The notes beneath the pieces are model-generated. The model did not search any database, had not been told where the DNA came from, and saw only the letters and a program-made list of their open reading frames with translations. From assembly GCF_000737515.1 (NCBI RefSeq), contig NZ_CP006587.1, positions 2,599,001 through 2,663,000 on the forward strand: a stretch of 64,000 nucleotides of DNA, given 5' to 3'. Positions within the stretch are counted from its first letter, which is position 1, and each line of letters starts with the position of its first letter. Positions 48,434 to 57,996 of the stretch are shown here, one piece after another. The stretch comes from Hymenobacter sp. APR13 (GTDB lineage Bacteria > Bacteroidota > Bacteroidia > Cytophagales > Hymenobacteraceae). Made by a program: the position numbers and the translations under genes.

Positions 48434-48447
48434 CGATTGCTGAATAG

Positions 48448-48493
48448 AGAAACCCGGAAGACAACAAGCGTATCGGCCGCTTACGGGTTTCTT
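48448..48493 (+). terminator. Hairpin between tRNA-Tyr and tRNA-Gly
   Basis: Stem AGAAACCCG with CGGGTTTCT plus an inner AAGCG/CGCTT stem, followed by TTTATTT. It looks like a terminator or attenuator inside the tRNA cluster. Confidence 0.65.
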
Positions 48494-48505
48494 TATTTAC
48501 ACTAC

Positions 48506-48578
48506 GCGGGAGTAGCTCAGCTGGTAGAGCGGCAGCCTTCCAAGCTGCAGGTCGCGGGTTCGAACCTCGTCTCCCGCT
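48506..48578 (+). tRNA. tRNA-Gly (anticodon TCC)
   Basis: 73 bases: acceptor GCGGGAG/CTCCCGC, anticodon stem GCAGC/GCTGC with loop CTTCCAA, T arm GCGGG-TTCGAAC-CTCGT. Reads GGA and probably other GGN codons. Confidence 0.96.
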
Positions 48579-48666
48579 CAACATTCGCAGAGCTGCGGAA
48601 AACAGATACAGCCGCAACGGCGATTGTACTTCTCCCGTCGTATCTTTGTTTCGAATTACAGTATCA

Positions 48667-48738
<72 letters not shown>

Positions 48739-48897
48739 CACATTATACCGGCGGTGCAGCGCGGCTGCTCTGTTTGGGCCAGTCTGAAAAGAAAAGCGAC
48801 GTGCAGTCCCCACTAAGCGGAGCTGCGTTTCGCTTTCTTTCAGTATAAGCAAGTCGCGTTTTCCTCCTCACAACACAGTTCTTTAATCTCACTTACA

Positions 48898-50085
48898 ATG
48901 GCCAAAGAAAATTTTGATCGTTCCAAGCCGCACGTGAACATCGGTACGATCGGGCACGTCGACCACGGCAAAACCACCCTGACCGCTGCTATCACCATGG
49001 TACTGGCGAACAAAGGTTTGGCCGCCAAGCGTGACTTCTCGTCGATCGACAACGCTCCCGAAGAAAAAGAGCGTGGTATCACGATCAACACCTCGCACGT
49101 AGAATACGCTACCGAAAACCGTCACTATGCTCACGTTGACTGCCCCGGTCACGCTGACTATGTGAAGAACATGGTAACGGGTGCTGCCCAGATGGACGGT
49201 GCTATCCTCGTGGTAGCTGCTACCGACGGCCCAATGCCTCAGACGCGTGAGCACATCCTGCTCGCTCGCCAGGTAGGTGTTCCTCAGTTGGTAGTGTTCA
49301 TGAACAAAGTAGACATGGTGGATGACCCCGAGCTCCTCGAGCTGGTGGAAATGGAAATCCGCGAGCTGCTTTCGTTCTACGACTTCGACGGCGACAACAT
49401 CCCAGTTATTCAGGGCTCGGCTCTGGGTGGCCTGAACGGCGACGCTACTTGGGTTCCCAAGATCGAAGAGCTGATGGCTGCTGTAGATAGCTACATTCCA
49501 ATCCCAGCTCGTCTGACCGACCTGCCCTTCCTGATGCCAGTAGAGGACGTATTCTCTATCACGGGTCGTGGTACGGTAGCAACCGGCCGTATCGAGCGTG
49601 GTATCATCAACTCGGGTGAGCAAGTTGAAATCCTCGGTATGGGTGCTGAGAACCTCAAGTCGACCGTAACGGGCGTTGAGATGTTCCGCAAAATCCTTGA
49701 CCGTGGTGAAGCTGGCGACAACGTAGGTCTGCTGCTCCGCGGTATTGAGAAAGAAGCCATCCGTCGTGGCATGGTTATCTGCAAGCCAGGCTCAGTTAAG
49801 CCTCACACCAAGTTCAAAGCTGAGGTGTACGTGCTGTCGAAAGAAGAAGGTGGCCGTCACACGCCGTTCTTCAACAACTACCGTCCTCAGTTCTATTTCC
49901 GCACCACCGACGTAACCGGCATCATCACGCTGGGCGAAGGCGTGGAAATGGTAATGCCCGGCGACAACGTAACTATCTCGGTTGAGCTCATCAACTCGGT
50001 AGCTATGGAAAAAGGCCTGCGTTTCGCTATCCGTGAGGGTGGTCGTACGGTAGGTGCCGGTCAGGTAACCGAAATCACCGAGTAG
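48898..50085 (+). CDS. tuf: Elongation factor Tu
   Basis: 395 residues. GTPase motifs GHVDHGKTT (residues 19-27), the switch I Thr in [23 protein letters not shown] (about 81-89) and NKVDMVDD (about 136-143). The middle and C-terminal beta-barrels are complete. It delivers aminoacyl-tRNA to the ribosome. The tRNA-Tyr/Gly/Thr-tuf order is the classic thrU-tufB arrangement, with secE-nusG-rpl behind it. Codon use is strongly T-ending (GGT, CGT, GCT), typical of highly expressed genes here. Confidence 0.99.
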   Translation: MAKENFDRSKPHVNIGTIGHVDHGKTTLTAAITMVLANKGLAAKRDFSSIDNAPEEKERGITINTSHVEYATENRHYAHVDCPGHADYVKNMVTGAAQMDGAILVVAATDGPMPQTREHILLARQVGVPQLVVFMNKVDMVDDPELLELVEMEIRELLSFYDFDGDNIPVIQGSALGGLNGDATWVPKIEELMAAVDSYIPIPARLTDLPFLMPVEDVFSITGRGTVATGRIERGIINSGEQVEILGMGAENLKSTVTGVEMFRKILDRGEAGDNVGLLLRGIEKEAIRRGMVICKPGSVKPHTKFKAEVYVLSKEEGGRHTPFFNNYRPQFYFRTTDVTGIITLGEGVEMVMPGDNVTISVELINSVAMEKGLRFAIREGGRTVGAGQVTEITE

Positions 50086-50113
50086 TTTTCCTTAGATTTT
50101 AGGAAATCAATGC

Positions 50114-50150
50114 AATCCGCCTCTGATTTTTTCAGAGGCGGATTTGTTTT
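50114..50150 (+). terminator. Terminator of tuf
   Basis: Stem of 13 bases (left about 50114-50126, right 50132-50144), T-rich after it (TTGTTTTG). Confidence 0.8.
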
Positions 50151-50173
50151 GTAAAGAGAGTTCCATACATTTG
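50143..50173 (+). promoter_or_regulatory. Promoter of tRNA-Trp/secE operon
   Basis: TTTG at 50143-50146, a 19-base spacer, TACATTTG at 50166-50173. The -33 element overlaps the tuf terminator stem. Confidence 0.65.
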
Positions 50174-50212
50174 CAGTCCCAATCCAGTAGCAAGCTGGTG
50201 ACGGACGTATAC

Positions 50213-50283
50213 ACGGGCGTAGTTCAAGGGTAGAATAGAGGTCTCCAAAACCTTTGATGGGAGTTCGAATCTCTCCGCCCGTG
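50213..50283 (+). tRNA. tRNA-Trp (anticodon CCA)
   Basis: 71 bases: acceptor ACGGGCG/CGCCCGT, short D arm, loop CTCCAAA, T arm GGGAG-TTCGAAT-CTCTC, discriminator G. It sits between tuf and secE, as in many bacteria. Confidence 0.95.
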
Positions 50284-50350
50284 CATTGGATACAGGTTGC
50301 TAGGTCCGCAGCCTGCGAGTAATCAGAAGCCACTAACCAGGCGACGAGCA

Positions 50351-50545
50351 ATGGACAAGAAACCGAATTACTTCCGCGACACCGTCGAGGAGATGCGCTA
50401 CAAGGTAACGTGGCCTTCCTTCGAGGAACTCCAGAAGAGCGCTGGCCTGGTGCTCATCGGTTCGCTGGTATTCGCTGCTGTTGTTGGGTTGATGGACGTG
50501 GCTTTCAAAACTGGTCTGGAAGCGTTTTACAACTCATTCCGTTAA
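50351..50545 (+). CDS. secE: Preprotein translocase subunit SecE
   Basis: 64 residues from ATG 50351; the frame to 50297 overlaps the tRNA spacer. Short cytosolic helix FRDTVEEMRYKVTWPSFEEL (conserved KVTWPS) and one membrane helix (GLVLIGSLVFAAVVGLMDVA). The essential clamp of SecY. It is 12 bases ahead of nusG. Confidence 0.95.
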   Translation: MDKKPNYFRDTVEEMRYKVTWPSFEELQKSAGLVLIGSLVFAAVVGLMDVAFKTGLEAFYNSFR

Positions 50546-50557
50546 TCGGCAGCGAAG

Positions 50558-51124
50558 ATGGGAGAGTTGAAATGGTATGTGGTCCGCTCGGTGAGCGGAC
50601 AGGAGAAAAAGGCCAAGACCTATCTCGAAACGGAAATCGGCCGGCACGGTCTTTCTGATCTGGTACCCCAGGTACTGATTCCGGCCGAGAAGGTGTACGA
50701 GATGCGCAACGGCAAGAAGCGCGTACGGGAACGGAATTTGTATCCCGGATACATCATCATCCACGCCGATCTGTCGCACGGTGAAGTTGACCACATCATC
50801 ACCAGCACGCCTGGTGTATTGGGTTTCCTGAGCGACAAAGAGGGCAAGGCTGCCAACCAGAACACCAAGCCAATTCCGCTGCGTCTGTCGGAGGTAAACA
50901 ATATCCTCGGCATTGTAGACGAAGCAGAAGAGCAGACGGCCACGCTCGAAACGCCATTCGTGGTAAACGAGCTGGTGAAAATCGTCGACGGTGGTTTCGC
51001 CGGCATGCTGGGTACTGTTTCGGAAGTATTCGAAGAGCGTAAGAAGCTCAACGTAATTGTGAAAATATTTGGCCGTAGCACGCCCATGGAGCTGAGCTAC
51101 ACGCAGGTCGAAAAAGAGTCATAG
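50558..51124 (+). CDS. nusG: Transcription termination/antitermination protein NusG
   Basis: 188 residues. N-terminal RNAP-binding domain begins KWYVVRSVSGQEKKAKTYLE (residues 4-23) and includes ERNLYPGYIIIHADL. The KOW domain is FVVNELVKIVDGGFAGMLGT (about 132-151). It joins RNA polymerase to Rho or the ribosome. It is in line with secE and the ribosomal genes. Confidence 0.98.
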   Translation: MGELKWYVVRSVSGQEKKAKTYLETEIGRHGLSDLVPQVLIPAEKVYEMRNGKKRVRERNLYPGYIIIHADLSHGEVDHIITSTPGVLGFLSDKEGKAANQNTKPIPLRLSEVNNILGIVDEAEEQTATLETPFVVNELVKIVDGGFAGMLGTVSEVFEERKKLNVIVKIFGRSTPMELSYTQVEKES

Positions 51125-51135
51125 TAGATAGAGCG

Positions 51136-51190
51136 AACTTGAGCTAGGGACAGTTGGATGCCACGCTTCTGACTGTCTCTAGCTCAAGTT
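51136..51190 (+). promoter_or_regulatory. Leader hairpin between nusG and rplK
   Basis: Arms 51136-51154 and 51172-51190 match at 18 of 19 positions around a 17-base loop. No T-run follows, so it is not a plain terminator. A second weaker hairpin (GCTCCG/CGGAGC) lies at about 51225-51258. It could be an attenuator or the L1 autoregulatory site of the rplKA operon. Confidence 0.5.
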
Positions 51191-51315
51191 TCACCTACTG
51201 TCAAGCAAACGTCATCGGTTATCCGCTCCGGACCGGTGGTGCTTCCACTTCGGAGCAATCAAAAAACTGAGGGCAATGCGTGTTACGATGCAGCGCCCGA
51301 AGCCTTACAAACCAA

Positions 51316-51759
51316 ATGGCCAAGGAAATTAGAGGTTATCTGAAGCTTCAGATAAAGGGAGGCGCCGCAAACCCTGCGCCGCCGGTTGGACCTGCACTTG
51401 GTAGCAAAGGCCTTAACATCATGGAATTCTGCAAGCAGTTCAATGCTCGCACCCAGGATAAGGCCGGCCAAGTTTGTCCTGTACTCATCACCATGTACAC
51501 CGACAAGTCGTTTGACTTCGTTGTGAAGACCCCTCCGGTGCCGGTTCTCCTGATGGAGGCTGCCAAGCTCCAGAGCGGTTCGAAAGAGCCTAACCGTAAC
51601 AAGGTAGGTTCCGTGTCGTGGGACCAGGTGCGCACCATCGCTGAAACGAAGATGCCAGACCTGAATGCTTTCAAAGTGGAGTCGGCAATGCTGCAGGTAG
51701 CCGGTACGGCTCGCAGCATGGGCATCACTGTGTCGGGCACTTCTCCTTTCGCTGAATAA
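51316..51759 (+). CDS. rplK: Ribosomal protein L11
   Basis: 147 residues from ATG 51316. It contains [20 protein letters not shown] (about residues 8-27), the Pro-rich NTD, and C-terminal [20 protein letters not shown] with RSMGITV. It forms the GTPase-associated centre on 23S rRNA with L10/L12. It is 18 bases from rplA. Confidence 0.98.
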   Translation: MAKEIRGYLKLQIKGGAANPAPPVGPALGSKGLNIMEFCKQFNARTQDKAGQVCPVLITMYTDKSFDFVVKTPPVPVLLMEAAKLQSGSKEPNRNKVGSVSWDQVRTIAETKMPDLNAFKVESAMLQVAGTARSMGITVSGTSPFAE

Positions 51760-51777
51760 TCTAACGACGGAGTAGAC

Positions 51778-52473
51778 ATGGCACAAGTAAGCAAAAAGCG
51801 CAAGGAAGCCCTTGCTAAGCATGACCTGACCGAAGTTCGGAATCTGGTAGAAGCGGCCAAAGTGGTAAAGGACATCACCTATACCAAATTTGACGCCTCG
51901 GTAGATATCGACGTTCGTCTGGGCGTGGATCCCCGCAAAGCCGACCAAATGGTACGTGGCGTAGCTACGCTGCCCCACGGTACCGGCAAAACCGTTCGTG
52001 TTCTGGCCCTCGTTACGCCCGACAAAGAAGCCGAAGCTACTGCAGCTGGTGCTGACTACGTTGGTCTGGACGACTATATCGCCAAGATCGAAAAAGGCTG
52101 GACTGACATCGACGTTATCATCACCATGCCGGCCGTAATGGCTAAAGTGGGTCGTCTGGGCCGCGTGCTCGGTCCCCGTGGTCTGATGCCTAACCCGAAG
52201 TCGGGTACGGTAACGACGGACGTAGCCAAAGCGGTGCAGGAAGTGAAAGCTGGTAAAATCGACTTCAAAGTTGACAAAACCGGTATCATCCACTGCTCGG
52301 TTGGTAAAGTGTCGTTCGATGACCAGAAGCTGGCTGAAAACGCCATCGAAGTAATTCAGACCCTGATTCGTCTGAAGCCTTCGTCGGCCAAAGGCACGTA
52401 CATCAAGAGCATCACGCTCTCGAGCACGATGTCGCCTGCTGTTCCGGTTGACACGTCGGTAACTTCCGCATAA
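51778..52473 (+). CDS. rplA: Ribosomal protein L1
   Basis: 231 residues. Signature [20 protein letters not shown] (about residues 125-144), and [20 protein letters not shown] (about 39-58). It binds the L1 stalk of 23S rRNA and in other bacteria represses its own operon leader. Confidence 0.98.
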   Translation: MAQVSKKRKEALAKHDLTEVRNLVEAAKVVKDITYTKFDASVDIDVRLGVDPRKADQMVRGVATLPHGTGKTVRVLALVTPDKEAEATAAGADYVGLDDYIAKIEKGWTDIDVIITMPAVMAKVGRLGRVLGPRGLMPNPKSGTVTTDVAKAVQEVKAGKIDFKVDKTGIIHCSVGKVSFDDQKLAENAIEVIQTLIRLKPSSAKGTYIKSITLSSTMSPAVPVDTSVTSA

Positions 52474-52492
52474 TTTAAATCAACACGACGAT

Positions 52493-53047
52493 ATGATCCG
52501 GGAAGAAAAACAAGCCCTCGTCGACGAGTTGAGCGAGAAGTTCCAATCGCACAACGCGTTCTACATTGCCGATGCTTCGGGAATGTCGGTGGCGAAAATC
52601 AACGAATTCCGTCGCCTGTGCTTCAACCGCGGCCTGGAGTTCAAAGTCTACAAGAACACGTTCATCCGCAAGGCACTCGACACCCTCGGTGGCGACACTT
52701 CGGAGATGGACGCGGCACTGGTTGGCCAGTCGGGCATCCTGTTCTCGAAAGAGTCGGGTAACGCTCCTGCCAAACTGCTGCAAGACTTCTACAAGGCGCA
52801 GAACTACGGTAAGAACGTAGAGCCTAAGCCCGCCTTCAAAGGTGCCTACATTGATGCTGGTGTGTACGTTGGCGCTAGCCAGTTGAGCACGCTGAGCACG
52901 CTGAAAGGCAAAAACGAGCTTATCGGTGACGTTATCGGTCTGCTCCAGTCGCCTGCCAAGAATGTTATTTCTGCTCTGTCGAGCGGCGGCAACAAACTGG
53001 CTGGCATCCTCAAAACGCTTTCCGAAAAAGAAGAGGTTGCAGGCTAA
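52493..53047 (+). CDS. rplJ: Ribosomal protein L10
   Basis: 184 residues. It begins IREEKQALVDELSEKFQSHN, with the conserved FRRLCFNRGLEFKVYKNTFI region (about 39-58). The C-terminal helices (about 150-180) hold L12 dimers. 63 bases separate it from rplL. Confidence 0.97.
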   Translation: MIREEKQALVDELSEKFQSHNAFYIADASGMSVAKINEFRRLCFNRGLEFKVYKNTFIRKALDTLGGDTSEMDAALVGQSGILFSKESGNAPAKLLQDFYKAQNYGKNVEPKPAFKGAYIDAGVYVGASQLSTLSTLKGKNELIGDVIGLLQSPAKNVISALSSGGNKLAGILKTLSEKEEVAG

Positions 53048-53110
53048 CCGCTGCTCATCTTTTTCAACTTCAATTTCCTCCAACAACCCCCTTTTTAACA
53101 ATCTACAGAA

Positions 53111-53488
53111 ATGGCAGATTTGAAAGCATTCGCCGAGCAGCTCGTTAGCCTGACGGTAAAAGAAGTAAACGAACTGGCTACCATCCTGAAGGACGAGTAC
53201 GGCATCGAGCCCGCTGCTGCTGCTCCCGTAATGATGGCCGGTGGTGGCGCTGCCGCTGCTGACGCTCCTGAGGAGAAAACCACGTTCGACGTGATCCTGA
53301 AAGCTGCCGGTGGCCAGAAACTGGCTGTTGTGAAGCTGGTGAAAGACCTGACCGGTCTGGGCCTGAAAGAAGCCAAAGAACTGGTTGACGGTGCTCCTAA
53401 GCCCCTGAAAGAAGGTGTTGCTAAGGATGAAGCTGAGTCGCTGAAGAAGCAACTGGAAGAAGCCGGCGCTGAAGTAGAAGTTAAGTAA
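53111..53488 (+). CDS. rplL: Ribosomal protein L7/L12
   Basis: 125 residues: N-terminal dimer helices ([20 protein letters not shown]), an Ala/Gly hinge ([20 protein letters not shown]), and a C-terminal factor-binding domain ([20 protein letters not shown]). Highly expressed codon use. Confidence 0.98.
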   Translation: MADLKAFAEQLVSLTVKEVNELATILKDEYGIEPAAAAPVMMAGGGAAAADAPEEKTTFDVILKAAGGQKLAVVKLVKDLTGLGLKEAKELVDGAPKPLKEGVAKDEAESLKKQLEEAGAEVEVK

Positions 53489-53524
53489 TTTCTGCTGCCT
53501 GCTCTTAAAACCAGCAAATATGGA

Positions 53525-53552
53525 GAGGCCTGGCAACTAAGCCAGGTCTTTT
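53525..53552 (+). terminator. Weak hairpin after rplL
   Basis: Stem AGGCCTGGC with GCCAGGTCT, then TTTTCC. The rplL-rpoB gap often carries a partial terminator that lowers rpoBC expression; several other small hairpins follow up to 53710. Confidence 0.55.
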
Positions 53553-53749
53553 CCTGTTTGTAGGCAACAAACTAGCCGGAAGTTCGTTTGCACGCCGCTT
53601 TGCGGCTTTTCGTGCCTACGGACGCCACAAGCGCAAGGTTCTGCTTTGCGCTTTCGTGCGCCCGCAACTTTTGAAATTTTTCAAGGCCACTGCCCTGTGG
53701 TGGCCCTGTACCGGATTCTCCCAGTGTCCATTTCCTAACCCCACATACA

Positions 53750-56700
53750 TTGGCTACACCGAAAGCACAGTCAGGTCTGCAAAAGCTGCAAGCTGCTGAC
53801 GAGCGGATCAACTTCGCCAAGATTAAAAAGGTTATTGAGTATCCGGATTTCCTGGACGTGCAGGTTCGCTCGTTCATGGATTTCTTCCAGTTGGAAACGG
53901 CTGCCGAGAACCGTACCGATGAGGGCCTGTTCAAAGTATTCGCCGAGAACTTTCCGATTTCGGACTCGCGCGAAAACTTCGTGCTGACCTTCCTCGATTA
54001 CCACGTTGACCCGCCCAAGTACTCGGTTGACGAGTGCATCGACCGCGGCCTCACGTACTCGGTTCCACTGAAAGCCAAGTTGCGCCTGGTCTGCAATGAC
54101 TCGGACAACGAGGATTTCGAAACGATTGAGCAGGAAGTGTTCCTCGGGAACATTCCTTACATGACCGAAAAGGGCTCGTTCGTTATCAACGGCGCCGAGC
54201 GCGTTATCGTATCGCAGCTGCACCGCTCGCCGGGCGTATTCTTCGCCCAGAGCAAGCACACGAACGGTACCAAGCTGTACTCGGCCCGGATCATCCCGTT
54301 CAAAGGCTCGTGGATTGAGTTTGCCACGGACGTGAACAACGTGATGTACGCCTACATCGACCGGAAGAAGAAATTCCCGGTTACCACGCTGCTGCGCGCC
54401 ATCGGTTACGGCACCGACAAAGACATCCTCGACCTGTTCGGGCTGTCGGAGGAAGTGAAGGCCGATAAAAAGAACCTCAAGAAAGCCGTCGGCCGCAAGC
54501 TGGCCGCCCGGGTGCTGCGCACTTGGACGGAAGACTTCGTGGACGAGGACACCGGCGAAGTGGTTTCCATCGACCGGAACGAGGTACTGCTGGAGCGCGA
54601 CTCTACCATCGAGGAAGAGGACATCGACACGATCCTGAACGCCGGGGCCAAGTCGGTGATTCTGCACCGCGAGAACGTAAACATTGCCGACTACGCAATC
54701 ATTTACAACACGCTACAGAAGGACAACTCCAACTCGGAGAAAGAAGCCGTGGAGCAAATCTATCGTCAGCTCCGGAACACGGAGGCTCCCGACGAAGAGA
54801 CGGCCCGCGACATCATCCAAAAGCTATTCTTCTCGGATAAGCGCTACGACCTCGGGGACGTAGGCCGCTACCGTATCAATAAGAAACTGGGTATTGACAC
54901 CGGTTGGGACGCCCGCGTACTGACCAATGAGGACATCGTCCTCATCGTGAAATACCTGATCGGTCTGATCAACTCGAAGGCCATTGTCGATGACATTGAC
55001 CACTTGAGCAACCGCCGCGTGCGCACCGTGGGCGAGCAGCTCTACGCCCAGTTCGGCGTGGGCCTGGCCCGGATGGCGCGTACCATCAAGGAGCGCATGA
55101 ACGTGCGTGACAACGAAGACTTCAAGCCGGTTGACCTGATCAACGCCCGGACGCTGTCTTCGGTTATCAACTCGTTCTTCGGCACCAACCAGTTGTCGCA
55201 ATTCATGGACCAGACCAACCCGCTGGCCGAGGTGACGCATAAGCGTCGCGTATCGGCACTGGGGCCGGGAGGTCTGTCGCGCGAGCGGGCTGGTTTCGAA
55301 GTACGTGACGTTCACTACACGCACTATGGCCGCCTCTGCACCATCGAAACGCCGGAAGGCCCGAACATCGGTCTGATTTCGTCGCTTTGCGTGCATGCCC
55401 GGGTTAACTCGATGGGCTTCATCGAGACGCCTTACCGCACGGTAGAGAACGGCAAGGTGGATACCACCGAGCACGTGAAGTACCTGACCGCTGAGGAAGA
55501 AGACACCCACCACATCGCGCAGGCCAACGCCCGGATTGACGACGAAGGCAACTTCATCAACGATTTGGTAAAAGGCCGTTTCGAGGGTGACTTCCCCGTG
55601 GTTGGTCCGGACGAGTACAGCTACATGGACGTAGCCCCGAACCAGATTGTATCGGTGGCTGCTTCGCTGATTCCGTTCCTGGAGCACGACGATGCTAACC
55701 GGGCACTGATGGGCTCGAACATGCAGCGCCAGGCAGTTCCGCTGCTGAAAGCCGAGGCTCCGATTGTGGGCACCGGTCTGGAAGGCCGCGTAGCTACCGA
55801 CTCGCGCACGCTGGTAGTAGCGGAAGGCAACGGCGTAATCGACTACGTGGACGCTAACCGTATCGTCGTGAAATACGACCTGACGGAAGACGATATCCTC
55901 GTAAGCTTCGACGCTGAGAAGATTTCCTACGACCTGATCAAATTCCGTCGTACCAACCAGGATACCTGCATCAACCTGACGCCGCTCGTGAAGAACGGCG
56001 AGCGGGTGGTGAAAGGCCAGGTGCTGTGCGAAGGCTACGGCACCAACAAAGGTGAACTGGCCCTGGGCCGGAACATGCAGGTGGCGTTCATGCCGTGGCA
56101 GGGCTACAACTTCGAGGATGCCATTGTCATCTCGGAGAAAGTAGTGCGCGACGACATCTTCACCTCGATTCACATCGAGGAGTTTGAGTTGGAAGTGCGC
56201 GAAACCAAGCGTGGCGAAGAAGAGCTGACCTCGGAAATTCCGAACGTGAGCGAGGAAGCCGTGCGCAACCTCGACGACAACGGTATCATCCGTCTGGGCG
56301 CTGAGGTGCGGGAAGGCGACATCCTGATCGGTAAGATTACGCCGAAAGGCGAAACCGACCCGACTCCGGAAGAGAAGCTGCTCCGCGCCATCTTCGGCGA
56401 CAAAGCCGGCGACGTGAAGGATGCCTCCCTTAAGGCGCCACCGTCCCTGCAAGGGGTAGTTATCGGTACTAAGCTGTTCTCGCGTCCGAAGAAAGACAAA
56501 AACCTGCGGGCCAAGTCGAAGAAGGAAGTGGAAGAGCTGAAAGACTCGTACGCCAAGGAGCTCCGCGGCATCAAGTCTATTATGATTGAGAAGCTGATTC
56601 AGCTCCTGGAAGGCAAAACCTCCCAGGGTATCAAGCATAAGTTCGGCGACGAAATCCTGACCAAGGGCGTGAAATTCGGGAAGAAGAACATCACGGAAGC

Positions 56701-57652
56701 ACTGTTCCCCGAGAAGAACCCCTACAAGGACGAGAGCAACTACGCCGTGCCCGAGGAGGTGAACATGTTCAAAGACCTCGTGCTGGAAGGCTGGACTGCC
56801 GATGCCCGTGTGAACACCATGGTAGCGCAGCTGGTGAAAAACTACGCCAAGAAGCGCAACACCATCACGGCCCGCTTCAAGCGTGACCGGTTTACGCTGG
56901 AGGTTGGCGACGAGCTGCCCGCCGGTATCGTACAGCTGGCCAAAGTGTACATCGCCAAGAAGCGCAAGCTGAAGGTGGGTGATAAGATGGCTGGTCGCCA
57001 CGGTAACAAAGGGGTAGTAGCCCGCATCGTGCGCGATGAGGACATGCCTTTCCTGCCCGATGGCACCCCGATGGACATCGTGCTCAACCCGCTGGGTGTA
57101 CCGAGCCGGATGAACATCGGTCAGATTTACGAGACGGTACTGGGTTGGGCCGGCCTGAAGCTGGGCCGCACCTACGCTACCCCGATTTTCGACGGTGCTA
57201 CCGAAGCGGAAGTATCAGCCGAGCTGACGGAAGCCGGGCTGCCGACCTTCGGCCGCGCGTACCTGCACGACGGCCTCACCGGCCAGCGTTTCGACCAGCC
57301 GGTAACGGTGGGTGTTATCTACATGCTGAAACTGGGTCACTTGGTAGATGACAAGATGCACGCCCGTTCTATCGGACCGTACTCGCTCATCACGCAGCAG
57401 CCGCTGGGTGGTAAGGCTCAGTTCGGTGGTCAGCGCTTCGGTGAAATGGAAGTGTGGGCACTGGAGGCCTTTGGTGCTTCCAACGTGCTGCAGGAAATCC
57501 TCACCGTGAAGTCGGATGACGTGGTAGGCCGCGCCAAAGCGTACGAAGCCATTGTAAAAGGCGACGTTCTGCCCAAGCCGAATATCCCCGAGTCGTTCAA
57601 CGTACTCATCCATGAGCTACGTGGTCTGGCCCTGGAAATCACGCTTGACTAA
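53750..57652 (+). CDS. rpoB: RNA polymerase subunit beta
   Basis: 1300 residues. The start is TTG 53750 ([14 protein letters not shown]); no ATG lies near. Rifampicin-region [20 protein letters not shown] (about residues 478-497) and [20 protein letters not shown] (about 504-523), hybrid-binding [14 protein letters not shown] (about 1079-1092), and C-terminal [20 protein letters not shown]. The catalytic centre is shared with rpoC. It lies 261 bases after rplL and is followed by a hairpin at 57665 before rpoC. Confidence 0.98.
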   Translation: MATPKAQSGLQKLQAADERINFAKIKKVIEYPDFLDVQVRSFMDFFQLETAAENRTDEGLFKVFAENFPISDSRENFVLTFLDYHVDPPKYSVDECIDRGLTYSVPLKAKLRLVCNDSDNEDFETIEQEVFLGNIPYMTEKGSFVINGAERVIVSQLHRSPGVFFAQSKHTNGTKLYSARIIPFKGSWIEFATDVNNVMYAYIDRKKKFPVTTLLRAIGYGTDKDILDLFGLSEEVKADKKNLKKAVGRKLAARVLRTWTEDFVDEDTGEVVSIDRNEVLLERDSTIEEEDIDTILNAGAKSVILHRENVNIADYAIIYNTLQKDNSNSEKEAVEQIYRQLRNTEAPDEETARDIIQKLFFSDKRYDLGDVGRYRINKKLGIDTGWDARVLTNEDIVLIVKYLIGLINSKAIVDDIDHLSNRRVRTVGEQLYAQFGVGLARMARTIKERMNVRDNEDFKPVDLINARTLSSVINSFFGTNQLSQFMDQTNPLAEVTHKRRVSALGPGGLSRERAGFEVRDVHYTHYGRLCTIETPEGPNIGLISSLCVHARVNSMGFIETPYRTVENGKVDTTEHVKYLTAEEEDTHHIAQANARIDDEGNFINDLVKGRFEGDFPVVGPDEYSYMDVAPNQIVSVAASLIPFLEHDDANRALMGSNMQRQAVPLLKAEAPIVGTGLEGRVATDSRTLVVAEGNGVIDYVDANRIVVKYDLTEDDILVSFDAEKISYDLIKFRRTNQDTCINLTPLVKNGERVVKGQVLCEGYGTNKGELALGRNMQVAFMPWQGYNFEDAIVISEKVVRDDIFTSIHIEEFELEVRETKRGEEELTSEIPNVSEEAVRNLDDNGIIRLGAEVREGDILIGKITPKGETDPTPEEKLLRAIFGDKAGDVKDASLKAPPSLQGVVIGTKLFSRPKKDKNLRAKSKKEVEELKDSYAKELRGIKSIMIEKLIQLLEGKTSQGIKHKFGDEILTKGVKFGKKNITEALFPEKNPYKDESNYAVPEEVNMFKDLVLEGWTADARVNTMVAQLVKNYAKKRNTITARFKRDRFTLEVGDELPAGIVQLAKVYIAKKRKLKVGDKMAGRHGNKGVVARIVRDEDMPFLPDGTPMDIVLNPLGVPSRMNIGQIYETVLGWAGLKLGRTYATPIFDGATEAEVSAELTEAGLPTFGRAYLHDGLTGQRFDQPVTVGVIYMLKLGHLVDDKMHARSIGPYSLITQQPLGGKAQFGGQRFGEMEVWALEAFGASNVLQEILTVKSDDVVGRAKAYEAIVKGDVLPKPNIPESFNVLIHELRGLALEITLD

Positions 57653-57664
57653 GGTTTGAAAGAG

Positions 57665-57700
57665 GTGGCTGCTGATGCGCAAGTATCGGCAGCCACTTTT
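57665..57700 (+). terminator. Terminator-like hairpin between rpoB and rpoC
   Basis: 12-base arms (57665-57676, 57685-57696; one G-T pair) around an 8-base loop, followed by TTTT. It is 13 bases past the rpoB stop. Confidence 0.65.
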
Positions 57701-57996
57701 CAAGTCTTGTATATATAGAGTACCCGCGGTTCGGGCAACCGATAACAGCCGCTGCCGGCGTCGTTCCGAGATATGGTCAGAACGGCATCAACCTCCGGCG
57801 GCAACTGGCCGCATCCTGATTCAGCTTGCTGAGTCGCCCGATTACCAGACCTGGCGAAGAACTACTGCGCGGCGTACCTATCCGACCCGCAGAGCACTTT
57901 TCGCAGAGTCGAACTGTTACGTTCTTTCCGATCCCTCTTAAGATGGGCGGAACCAACGAACAGAAAAAAGCCACCAGCTAACAACAGCTACCCTAC
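57701..57996 (+). other. Unusual gap between rpoB and rpoC
   Basis: About 300 bases with no convincing gene. An open frame 57675-57941 reads Arg-rich and low-complexity and starts within the terminator hairpin. No match to a promoter consensus is clear. Confidence 0.5.

Noticed and set aside
57675..57941. An 88-residue protein between rpoB and rpoC
   Set aside because: Starts inside a terminator hairpin; Arg/Ser-rich, no family likeness.
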